64,000 nucleotides of DNA from Conchocele bisecta. Taxonomy: Eukaryota; Mollusca; Bivalvia; Lucinida; Thyasiridae. Positions 31,805-40,965 of this stretch are shown here, piece by piece. A program made the translations under genes and the position numbers. The notes beneath the pieces are model-generated. The model did not search any database, was not told where the DNA came from, and worked only from the letters and a program-made list of their open reading frames with translations. Location: contig CM055279.1 in assembly GCA_029237695.1 (NCBI GenBank), positions 59,221,530 through 59,285,529 on the forward strand, in the 5' to 3' direction. Each line of letters opens with the position of its first letter. Positions within the stretch are counted from its first letter, which is position 1.

Positions 31805-33850
31805 TGACGGATATCCTAGACAAAAGTAAATCACTTGAATTGAACGCAGGAAATTTTATACGATTGGTTTCTGACTTTTCTGTAAAACAAATACGACTGA
31901 TCTAAAATGAATTTCTTTTTTAATCGAACGTAGGAAATTTCCTACGATCCGTTTCTGACTTTTCTGTAAAACAAATATGACTGATCTAAAATGAATTATG
32001 TTTTAGGGTCAATTGTTTGAAATTGCCTCCGTTTCATTCAAGTGATTAATTTTGGATATTGTCAAAGTTGTATGTTTTGAATTTCAGTGTTAAATTTATT
32101 AACTTAGAGAACTTCGTCAATATATCCTGGACAAAAGTAAATCACTTGAATCGAACGTAGGACATTTCCTACGATCGGTTTCTGACTTGTCTGTAAAAGA
32201 AATTCGACTTTCTAAAATGAATTATTTTTTAGGTGTAATTGTGGGAAATTTCCTACGTTCAAGTGAGTTATACTTCAACTTGGATATTGTCGAAGTTGTG
32301 TTTTGAATTACTGAAAAGTCATTAACATAGAGAACTTTGTCAATATATCATATATACTTTAAATCACTTGAATCGAACGTAGGATATTTCCTACGATTGG
32401 TTTCTGACTTTTCTGTAAAAGAAATAGACTGATATAATATTAATGATTTTTTAGGTTTAATTGTGGGAAATTTCCTACGTTCAATTCAAGTGATGTACAT
32501 TTGGATATTGTCAAAGTTGTATGTTTTGAATTTCAGTGTTAAATTTATTTACATAGAGAACTTCGTATATATATCCTGGACAAAAGCAAATCACTTGAAT
32601 CGAACGTAGGATATTTCCTACGATTGGTTTCTGACTTTTCTGTAAAAGAAATACGACTGATATAAAATGAATAACTTTTGAGGTTTAATTGTGGGAAATT
32701 TCCTACGTTCTATTCAAGGGAGTTATACTTGGATATTGTAGAAGTTGTGTTTTGAATTATTGAAATTCATTAACAAAGAGAACTTTGTCAATATATCCTA
32801 GATACTTTAAATCACTTGAATCGAACGTAGGAAATTTCCTACGATCGGTTTCTGACGTTTCTGTAAAAGAAATACGACTGATATAAAATGAATGATTTTT
32901 AGGTTTAATTGTGGGAAATTTCCTACGTTCAATTCAAATGATGTACATTTGGATATTGTCAAAGTTCTATGTTTTGAATTTAAGTATTGAAATTTATTAA
33001 CTTCGGCAATATATCCTTGACAAATGTAAATCACTTGAATCGAACGTAGGAAATTTCCTACGATCGGTTTCTGTTGTTTCTGTAAAACAAATACGACTGA
33101 TCACAGTTTTGTGAAAGTTTTATGTTTTGAATCTCGTTGTTGAAAGTTACATGTATTTGACAATATATCCTGCACAAAAGTAAGTCACTTGAATGGAACG
33201 TAGGAAATTTCCTACGATCGGTTTCTGACTTTTCTGTAAATGAGGTTTAATTGTGGGAAATTTCCTACGTTCAATTAAATTGATGTACATTTGGATATTG
33301 TCAAAGTTGTATGTTTTGAATTTCAGTGTTGAAATTTATTTAGAGAAGTTTAACAATATTTCCTAGACAAAAGTAAAACACCTAAATCGAACGTAGGAAA
33401 TTTCCTACAATGAAAACTGATTAATCATCATGTTTAGTTCATTGTATTCGGATATTGTCGGAGATGTATTTTTTGGCATTTCAGTGTCCAATTTGTAATT
33501 ATTTTGTTAAATTGTACATTCTGTATTTCAATTGTGGGAAATTTCCCACAATCGAGTTTATATTTATTAAATTAATTTATTAAATAACACTGCCCATATT
33601 TGTTTTGCTGTCAATAACTACGAACACCTGCAAATGAAGAGTTTCTAACAATGCCCACCAAAACTGCTCAAACCTGGAAATTATCAGTTTTAGAGGCGAA
33701 TTTGATGAGCTTCCAATTTGCGAGTTTGACCACATTTCGACCCCAAAACTGCTCAAACGTGGAAATCAGTCTTGGCGAGAGAGCAAAAAAGGGATATGCT
33801 TTGGAAAATCCCTTTCTATTTAGGATTCTGTTAAAAGTCATCCGTATAGC
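31805..33850 (-). repeat. Right arm: inverted copy of the cgtaggaaatttcctacg array
   Basis: The same ~225-bp unit in reverse orientation (eight to nine units, palindromes near 31927, 32154, 32377, 32603, 32826, 33048, 33198 and 33390). It is followed by the unique head, now at the outside: 'gcccaccaaaactgctcaaa' to 'ggattctgtt' pairs with 9440-9650. The two arms therefore face each other, heads outward, about 20 kb apart. Confidence 0.95.
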
Positions 33851-34275
33851 TGAGATATTCTCAGCTAGTTCCTGCTAAGGCTACACAAAATTAACGTTTA
33901 GATTCTCATCCCCGCCCGTCCCTAATAAAACGGCCCGCCCAAGGGTTTTTTATTTAAATATTTTTTTTTTTTTTATAAATTAAAAAACATTTGGTAAGAT
34001 TTACGAGAATGATGCGGCCCGCGTATTATACCGCTCCCACAGCTTTTTATCTGAGTGCTTTACGTAGCGCTATACAGCAACCCCGGAACCCGCCCCCTCC
34101 AGATTAGCAATACTTCAATATGAACATGTTATTACAAAACACTATTGCACGCAACTGCTCATTGCCGTTCAACACCTCATTTTAGTATTGCCCCATTTCC
34201 CACCAAAATTTGGATGAGAATCTAAACATTAACTTTTTGTAGCCTAAGCTATATCTGTATAGCATCTCAAAGACG
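33845..34275. mobile_element. Foldback element with 'tgagaatctaaacattaact' ends
   Basis: 'aggctacacaaaattaacgt' plus 'ttagattctcatcc' (33880-33915) pairs with 'ggatgagaatctaaacatta' and 'actttttgtagcctaagct' (34212-34250). It interrupts the outer end of the right palindrome arm: the 'ccgtatagctgaga' and 'tgtatagcatctca' flanks both resemble the left-arm end 'tctcatctataagg'. Confidence 0.7.
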
Positions 34276-34335
34276 GGCACGCAGAAAACGCATGCAATTG
34301 TGTGTCTGATTTGCAGTGGTTTATATATCCAAGGT

Positions 34336-34765
34336 ATAATCACGTGGTTACAACAACAGCAACAAGTACTGAAACTTCCAGAAGCACCTCCGATTCAAAG
34401 TACATGTTCATTTATTTTGTCCTTATTAAGTAAGGGATTGTTATGAAATATGTTGCATCAAACGCGTCTTGTTAAGCTGCACGTGGTGGTCTCTGTACTG
34501 TGGCCCAAAGTTCTGTCGTTTTTGCGAAGACTCGATTTCCGTGTCTACCGACACGGAGATCGATTATTCGCAAAAACGGCATATGTATGTGCCTAGTTCC
34601 CGGGACCACCAACTGCAGCTCACGAAGACGCGTTTGCTGCGCCATATTTCATAAAAATCCGTTGTATATTAAGGAAAATATCAAATAATTGTTCTTTGAA
34701 GTGGGTGAGCTTTCAACACTTTGACCTATTGTTGTTGTTGTTGTAACGAAATGATCATGCACCTT
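34336..34765. mobile_element. Foldback MITE with gcaaaaacg/cgtttttgc core, copy 1
   Basis: Nested inverted pairs: 'atcacgtggttacaacaaca' with 'tgttgttgttgtaacgaaat'; 'acgcgtcttgttaagctgca' with 'gcagctcacgaagacgcgtt'; and the core 'gtcgtttttgcgaag' with 'cgcaaaaacggc', including 'ccgtgtctaccgacacgg'. Sister copy at 53922-54320. Confidence 0.88.
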
Positions 34766-34827
34766 GATATCTAAACCCGACAGGTCACACTGTTTGTCAC
34801 GTGTCGGCATGTGTCTATGTATTTCAG

Positions 34828-34938
34828 ATTAACCTGTCTCAGATGAAGGCCTTGACATTTAACCTCAACTCGACCCGGAATGCGGCAGGAGAAATGTCAG
34901 CTGCTAGCGGAAACAGTTGGTTCCGGGTCTACGAGGAG
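34828..34938 (+). CDS. FAD-linked oxidase (BBE-like), coding exon 3
   Basis: Residues 121-157, phase 0 on both sides (acceptor tatgtatttcag, donor gtagta). It encodes INLSQMKALTFN followed by a strand-rich part with GNSWFRVYEE, the conserved continuation of the PCMH domain after GRS (usually '.slqInLs.m..i'). At 37 codons it is easily missed, but without it the FAD domain would lack the segment between the flavin-linking His motif and the GGG loop. The donor is followed almost directly by a 39-bp minisatellite. Confidence 0.88.
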
Positions 34939-34959
34939 GTAGTAAGATCTAAATGCATA

Positions 34960-35440
34960 CCACCATCACATCCCACACCACGACCCACAACCCTCCCCAC
35001 CCATCACATCCCACACCACGACCCCACCACCCTCTCCAGCCATCACATCCCACACCACGACCCCACCAACCTCCCCACCCATCACATCCCACACCACGAC
35101 CCCACCACCCTCCCCACCCATCACATTCCCACACCACGACCCCGCCACCATCCCCACCCATAACATCCCACACCACGACCCCACCGCCCTCCCCACCCAT
35201 CACATCCCACACCAGAACCCCACCACCTTCCACACCCATCACATCCCACACCACGACGACCCCACCACCCTCCCCACCCATCACATCCCACACCACGATC
35301 CCATCACCCTCCCCACCCATAACATCCCACCCCACCACCCCACCACCCTCCCCACCCATCACATCCCACACCACGACCCCACCACCCTCCCCACCCATCA
35401 CATTCCATACCACGACAAAACCACCCTCCCTACCCCAGCA
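34960..35440 (+). repeat. 39-bp C-rich minisatellite in intron 3
   Basis: About twelve copies of 'catcacatcccacaccacga' followed by 'ccccaccaccctccccacc', starting 20 bases after the exon 3 donor. 39 is a multiple of 3, so long His/Thr/Pro (+) and Gly/Val (-) ORFs appear; they are artefacts of the repeat. Confidence 0.95.
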
Positions 35441-35603
35441 TCACACCACACCAGCACCCGCACCCGACCGTTTTAAATTGTATTTTCAAACATAGTTTTG
35501 CAAACACATGTTGCATCTTAGACATATTGTGCTGTGTAGTACACCGTGCATTTCATTCTGATGGCATTCACTATTTATGACTTATTTGGTTTGCGTCAGT
35601 ATA

Positions 35604-35787
35604 CAGTGAAACCTCTCGGGGCTTAGAGATGTTTCACTGTAAATCAGGCATTTGATAATTATGAATCATGGCTGTGTGCTATGTGATCACGAACAGACAT
35701 TATCACCTGGGATAATTGACCAAGAAACTCAAAAATAATATCACAGGTGTTTTGTTGGTCTCCGGTTTAGAGAGGTTCCACTGTATA
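35604..35787. mobile_element. cagtggaacctc MITE, copy 2
   Basis: Left 'acagtgaaacctctc', right 'ccggtttagagaggttccactgta', with TA at the right boundary. A small foldback of the left end occurs at 35608-35641. Lies in intron 3. Confidence 0.78.
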
Positions 35788-35789
35788 GA

Positions 35790-36531
35790 ACTATGAGGCT
35801 AGTGTATTATGGTCTCATGTTTATCAGGCCAGGAAACGCGTGGTAATTCCGATTTTCGCCGAAGAATTCCTACCGTTTCCGAGCATTACAAACATGTCAT
35901 TAACGGAAACGGGCATGGTATTATATGTACGTGTATCGGGTAACGTTTTATGTATGCAACCAGTGCTCCAGATAAGCTATGTGTATAACGAGTATTGTAC
36001 CACCTGGTTTCAAATTAAATGCATAAAAAACTATTGTATTTTTACAAATGGATGATTGACTTTATTCATTATTAACCAGGGAACAAATGATACAAATGTA
36101 ACAATTCACTTATTTGGTGTATTATTACTTATTGACTGATCTATACTGTAATAAAGTCATTTTACTTCGTTCGACCAAGAAAATGTCAACCACAGTAGTT
36201 GTGACGCGGATATGCGTCATTGCAAGACACGACCGATGTCACCAGTCAGTACATGTATGTATTAGATCGATGCAAAGCGTATTGCCTGATATATAGTTTG
36301 TTTGAATTTTCACAACTATACATATTTTATTCATATCAGTGTATCTGAGGTTGTGCTTAGAGGTGAGCTAGTATGTAATTGAAGGCGTCAGTGGAAGAAG
36401 AAGGCTAAGTCCATAAAGACTTAGTCTTCTTCTTCCATTGAAATCTTCAGCAGGGACTGAGCCCCATTTTTCCACTGATCCCTTCAATTTGCTACACTGC
36501 GTTTTATACAAGGCACTGTATTTGTTTACAG
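35790..36531. other. Rest of intron 3
   Basis: Holds a 'caggccaggaaacgcgtggta' word (35826; relatives at 40858, 45535, 58817, 59488 and 63215) and a 36385-36440 hairpin ('gtggaagaagaaggctaagt' with 'acttagtcttcttcttcca'). No exon seen. Confidence 0.5.
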
Positions 36532-37294
36532 GTGGACAAGATCAACCGAGTTGTGGTCGGAGGTTCCGCCCACAGCGTATCCATGGGCGGGTATACGTTG
36601 GGCGGAGGCCACTCCCCAATGTGTCGGAAATATGGTATGGCCGTGGATAACTTGCTCGAGGTGGAGATGGTAACGGCGGACGGCAGTGTTGTGATAGCCA
36701 ATGAACAGGGAGCCACGACTACCGACATCCACGGTAGTAGTACAACAACAACAAACAGCGACCTGTTCTGGGCACTGAGAGGAGGCGGAGGGGGAACGTT
36801 TGGCGTGGTAACCAAATTCACATTTAAGCTCCACCTGCCGCCTAAGGCCTTCGTTATGCTGATATGCGGTTATCCAATGTACGTAGGCGGACACAATGTC
36901 GGAAAAGGGTTTATGGAACCGCTTAACAACCTACTAGGCTCCACCCTGGCACCGGAATGGGGCGGGTACCAGATATATTCCGGGACAGCGGTGCCGAATG
37001 TCACCGACTCGAAGGGGTCGATCCTAATCTTCATGAATCATGCTGGAGAATGGGGGTCAGCGTCATTTAACACGATACAGCCGTTCTTGTCGCAGTATGG
37101 TTCCACGGCATGTCAAATGCGCAATGTGTCCACATTTCTGGACTACGAGAAGAACGCCAGAGATGCATTGATGTACAACTCCTACATATTCAACACCCTT
37201 ATGCAACCGGACGGGTACACAGACGCATTCTACAACTGGGTCTTCGATTTGGGACTGGTTCATCACGGCGGCTGTACGGGCGCGATGATTGGAG
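36532..37294 (+). CDS. FAD-linked oxidase (BBE-like), coding exon 4: rest of FAD domain and start of substrate domain
   Basis: Residues 158-411 plus the first base of codon 412. It starts VDKINRVVVGGSAHSVSMGG, then YTLGGGHSPMCRKYGMAVDN, the FAD-contacting Gly-rich loop, then LLEVEMVTADGSVV and DLFWALRGGGGGTFGVVTKF, the standard end of the PCMH domain. The remainder is the alpha/beta substrate-binding domain. In plant BBE a second covalent link comes from a Cys aligned before this loop; by eye the aligned position here is Ala170, so a single (His-only) link is predicted. Acceptor tttgtttacag; donor gtgtgt in phase 1. A MITE begins only about 9 bases after the donor. Confidence 0.92.
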
Positions 37295-37301
37295 GTGTGT
37301 A

Positions 37302-37515
37302 CAGTGGAACCTCTCTAAACCGGACACCAAGGAAACATCTGTGATCTTATTTTTGATGAGAGTCTCGATCATTTGTCTTAGATGTTAATGTATGCTCATG
37401 ATTGCAAAACATGCTAATACATTTCAGAATGGTCATATGGCGGATTTACAGTGGAACCTGTCTAAACCGGATACCCTGGGGACTTCCCAGAATGTGCGGT
37501 TTAGATACGAATAAC
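37302..37515. mobile_element. cagtggaacctc MITE, copy 3, abutting exon 4
   Basis: 'tacagtggaacctctctaaa' begins within 10 bases of the exon 4 donor. The interior 'tgctcatgattgcaaaacat' and 'tttcagaatggtcatatggc' match copy 1, and a second end with foldback follows at 37450-37510. Confidence 0.8.
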
Positions 37516-38132
37516 TGTATCTATATTAATTATAAATGTCGTGCGTGTCAGATGTTTGCCTGAGATGTCCAATAATTATGTGATTTTAAACTGTGTGGAC
37601 TGTATAATTTATGTTCTAATATGCATTACGTAAGGTTAACACGTTAGTACATGTACGTCACGGGCACCGAGGACGTGGACATTGGCATTTGTTGCTATTC
37701 AATTTTCCGGCGTATCTGCTCGTCACAATCTCTTCACTAGTTGCTGAGATGATAAATAATGTATGGTTTCTGGAGTGTATGATTACCTGATTCAGTGCAG
37801 CCCATCCAAATAGCAGGTGCCCGTAACGTACTATACCCAATTCTCATTTTCTGTTGAAGTACCTTATGATTAAAAAAGTATTTATAGAGCAACAAATGCT
37901 CCCAGTACCCATTTTAATTTAACTTTCGCTGGATAATTAACCTGTTGAAGCATGACAGATTTTTACAAAATAGTGCAGAGGTTCCGGATGGACTCCGAGC
38001 ATACCGTATACGATATAGTATACAGATCTCCAAATTTATAAATATATGCAGAATATTCAGTTTTAGTTCGGTTATTCTTACATTATATACTTATATTTAC
38101 CATTTATTATAGTTGCGAACTCTTGCAATATA
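37516..38132. other. Intron 4 sequence, no gene seen
   Basis: AT-rich, unique-looking; nothing coding. Confidence 0.4.
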
Positions 38133-38347
38133 CTAGATGGACTGCTAAACCGGGCACCAATAAACTATATGTGATCTCATTTTGAGAGGTTTCTTTGCAA
38201 CGTATCTCTGATACGTTGCATGTTCATGATTGCAAAAGACATAATCATATCCCAGAATGGTCATATGCCTGATTTACAGTGAAACATCTCTAAACCGGAC
38301 ACCCTGGGGACCTCCCAGGGTGTCCGGTATAGATAGGTTTCACTGTA
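38133..38347. mobile_element. cagtggaacctc MITE, copy 4
   Basis: Interior as in copy 3. The right end is a near-perfect hairpin 'tacagtgaaacatctctaaa' .. 'ccctggggacctcccagggt' .. 'gataggtttcactgta'. Confidence 0.8.
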
Positions 38348-39152
38348 TATAGCGAGAGTTACTGCACGGGGCCATATTGCGAGAGTTACTGCACGGGAGT
38401 ATATTTCGAGAGTTATTGTACGGGAGTATATTGCGATAGTTACTGTACGGGAGTATATTTCGAGAGTTATTGTACGGGAGTATATTGCGATAGTTACTGT
38501 ACGGGAGTATATTGCGATAGTTAATGTACGGGAGTATATTTCGAGAGTTACTGTACGGGAGTATATTGCGATAGTTACTGCACGGGAGTATATTTCGAGA
38601 GTTATTGTACGGGAGTATATTGCGATAGTTACTGTACGGGAGTATATTTCGAGAGTTACTGTACGGAGTATATTGCGATAGTTACTGTACGGGAGTATAT
38701 TTCGAGAGTTACTGTACGGGAGTATATTGCGATAGTTACTGTACGGGAGTATATTTCGAGAGTTACTGTACGGGAGTATATTGCGATAGTTACTGTACGG
38801 GAGTATATTTCGAGAGCTATTGTACGGGAGTATATTGCGATTGTTACTGTACGGGAGTATATTTCGAGAGTTACTGTAGGGGAGTATATTCCGATAGTTA
38901 CTGTACGGGAGTATATTTCGAGAGTTACTGTACGGGAGTATATTGCGATAGTTACTGTACGGGAGTATATTTCGAGAGTTATTGCACGGGGGTATATTGC
39001 AAGAGTTACTGCACGTGGAGTATATTGCGAGAGTTACTGCACGGGGGTATATTGCGAGAGTTACTGCATGGGGGTACATTGCGAGAGTTACTGTACGGGA
39101 GTATATTGCGAGAGTTACTGTACGGGAGTATATTGCAATAATCACTGTACGG
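38345..39152 (+). repeat. 27-bp minisatellite with 54-bp higher-order unit, intron 4
   Basis: About thirty copies of 'tatattgcgatagttactgt' + 'acgggag', alternating regularly with 'tatatttcgagagttactgt' + 'acgggag', giving a 54-bp dimer. A few more copies recur at 40008-40085 just before exon 5. The 294-codon minus-strand ORF here is a product of the repeat (27 = 9 codons). Confidence 0.95.
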
Positions 39153-39159
39153 CAGTACT

Positions 39160-39760
39160 GTATGGTGTACGAACGGTGTCAAAACAAAACTTACAGGTGC
39201 AGCTAAAGCAGCTGTAAATATACAGGTGCAGCTGTAAAAAATACAGCTGCACCTGTAAAAATACAGCTGCACTTGTAATAAATACAATTTAGTTTTGACC
39301 CCGCTCGTACACCATATGTACGAACGGGGTCAAAACTAAGCTTACAGGTGCAACTATAAAAATATACAAGTGCACCTGAAAATGTATAGCTGCACCTGTT
39401 AAATGTATAGCTGCAGCTGTAAATGTATAGCTGCAGCAATGAGCGTATTTGGTGCAGCTATACATTTACAAGTGCAGCTGTACAAAATGCAGGTGCACCT
39501 GTATATTTTATAGCTACACATGCACGTTTAGTTTTGACCCCGTTCGTACATATGGTGTACGAACGGGGTCAAAACTAAATTGTATTTTTACAGGTGAAGC
39601 TGTATTTTTACAGATGCAGCTGTATATTTTACATCTGCACCTATATATTTACAGCTTAACCTGTATATGTTATGGCTGCACCTGTAAAGTGCACCTGTAT
39701 ATTTGTATAGCTGCACCTGTAAATTTAGTTTTGACCCCGTTCGTACTATGGTGTACTGTT
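39160..39760. repeat. cagctg/caggtg-rich repeat with ttttgaccccgttcgtac palindromes
   Basis: Many 10-25-bp steps of 'acaggtgcagctgtaaat' in both orientations, divided by at least two copies of the palindrome 'agttttgaccccgttcgtac' / 'gtacgaacggggtcaaaact' (39292-39345 and 39531-39582), plus half-copies near 39170 and 39727. Confidence 0.9.
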
Positions 39761-39761
39761 C

Positions 39762-39805
39762 GCAACTACATTACTACTGATAGGAAACATCGACAAAGTC
39801 TCGAT
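39762..39805 (+). repeat. Degenerate duplicate of the exon 5 acceptor region
   Basis: 'gcaactacattactactgat' followed by 'aggaaacatcgacaaagtct' matches 'gcaactacatttattttatt' and 'acaggaaacatcggcaaagtc' at 40093-40145. The copy preserves the AG|gaaacatc boundary but diverges afterwards into non-coding sequence. Confidence 0.8.
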
Positions 39806-40126
39806 TTTTATATTCCTATTGCTGGCCTTTATTCACAGGTTTGAGTGTATATTCATCATTTTGAGTTCTAGACCTGCTTTGTTGGGAACAGTAACTCAGC
39901 AATCTACAAATGTTGTTACTGTCAGATCTCCACATTTATAAATATATTCAGCACTTTTAGTTTTAGTCCTGCTATTCTTACATTATACAGTCTTCTATTA
40001 ATACTCCCGTACCACTGCAAGAGTTACTGTACGAGAGTATATTGCAAGAGTTACTGTACGAGAGTATATTGCAAGAGTTACATGTACTGATCGCAACTAC
40101 ATTTATTTTATTGTTACTATTGACAG

Positions 40127-40479
40127 GAAACATCGGCAAAGTCCCAGCCGGATCTACCCCGCTCAGCCCACACCTGCGGTCCGCGGACTTGAGCCTGTCC
40201 TGCGGTATAAGCTGGGAGAACCCGGCGGAGGAGGATCAGCACGTGCGACAAGCCGAACAGCTTAGCGCACAGGTGCTGGGCTTCGGACGGGGAACCTACT
40301 TCAACGAGCCATCCGCCTACCTGCCCAACTGGAAGACGGACTACTGGGGCAGCCAGAGCAACTACGACAAGTTGTTGAGGATCAAGCAGGCATGGGACCC
40401 GGAGAATGTGTTCACGTGTCACCACTGCGTGGGGTCGGACTTGGCCGCCGGTGTGGTCAGTGGAGGGCCCGTGGGGTAG
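40127..40479 (+). CDS. FAD-linked oxidase (BBE-like), terminal coding exon 5: BBE domain
   Basis: Completes the split Gly codon and runs to TAG at 40477-40479 (total 528 residues, within the usual 480-550 of the family). The end carries the BBE domain: GTYFNEPSAYLPNW, DYWGSQSNYDKLLRIKQAWD and PENVFTCHHCVGSD. The Y-x-N and YWG..NYdkLl.iK..wDPenvF pattern is the hallmark of berberine-bridge-like oxidoreductases, and the ending HHCVGSD is typical of secreted members. The exon is clearly GC-richer than its intron. A degenerate copy of its acceptor and first codons lies about 340 bp upstream. The substrate is unknown; family members oxidise alkaloids, sugars or alcohols with O2. Confidence 0.93.
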
Positions 40480-40508
40480 TGTCAACCTTTTTCGCACCTT
40501 GTATTTAA

Positions 40509-40514
40509 AATAAA
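40509..40514 (+). promoter_or_regulatory. Polyadenylation signal AATAAA of the oxidase gene
   Basis: AATAAA lies about 30 bases after the TAG of exon 5, in a T-rich stretch. This places the transcript end near 40530. Confidence 0.7.
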
Positions 40515-40965
40515 TACACTTATATTATTCACTTCTTGAAATTATTTATATTGCGTGTACACATGTTTTCGCTAACTCGTCACCTTAGTAGATTTAGCAT
40601 CACTGATTGAGACAAGCCATGTGATTGTATACATCAGAAGATGGACGATCTTTCGTGAAAACTATTTACAGAAACTGTGATTCTGTTCCCCATTTGCTGT
40701 GAACATTTCGTCAACTTTCGACATCATTTGCGGAAAATGTCGTCTTGTTTGTAATGGCGCATATTGTTAGATAGAAAATCACATGGTTTATCTCAGTTGT
40801 CTAACATGCCGATACATATATAATACTAGGCCAGTGTCTTTTGAGATCATGTTTATCAGGCAAGGCTAGGAAACGCGTAGGAATTCCTACCGTTTCCAAG
40901 TCGAGCCCTGGTAAAGACTTGGTAACCTGGGAAGCCCCGTTGCTGGGCAGCAATTACGTATACGT
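40515..40965. other. Downstream of the oxidase gene, no gene seen
   Basis: Contains the 'caggcaaggctaggaaacgc' repeat word at 40858; otherwise unremarkable. Confidence 0.4.

Noticed and set aside
34949..35495. His/Thr/Pro-rich ORF (+) and Gly/Val-rich ORF (-)
   Set aside because: Both follow from the 39-bp intron minisatellite and begin inside intron 3.
37295..37344. Extension of oxidase exon 4 to the stop at 37344
   Set aside because: The extension reads into a MITE; the donor at 37295 joins exon 5 in phase and restores the BBE domain.
38261..39145. 294-codon minus-strand ORF
   Set aside because: Produced by the 27-bp minisatellite (9-codon period) and the adjoining MITE.
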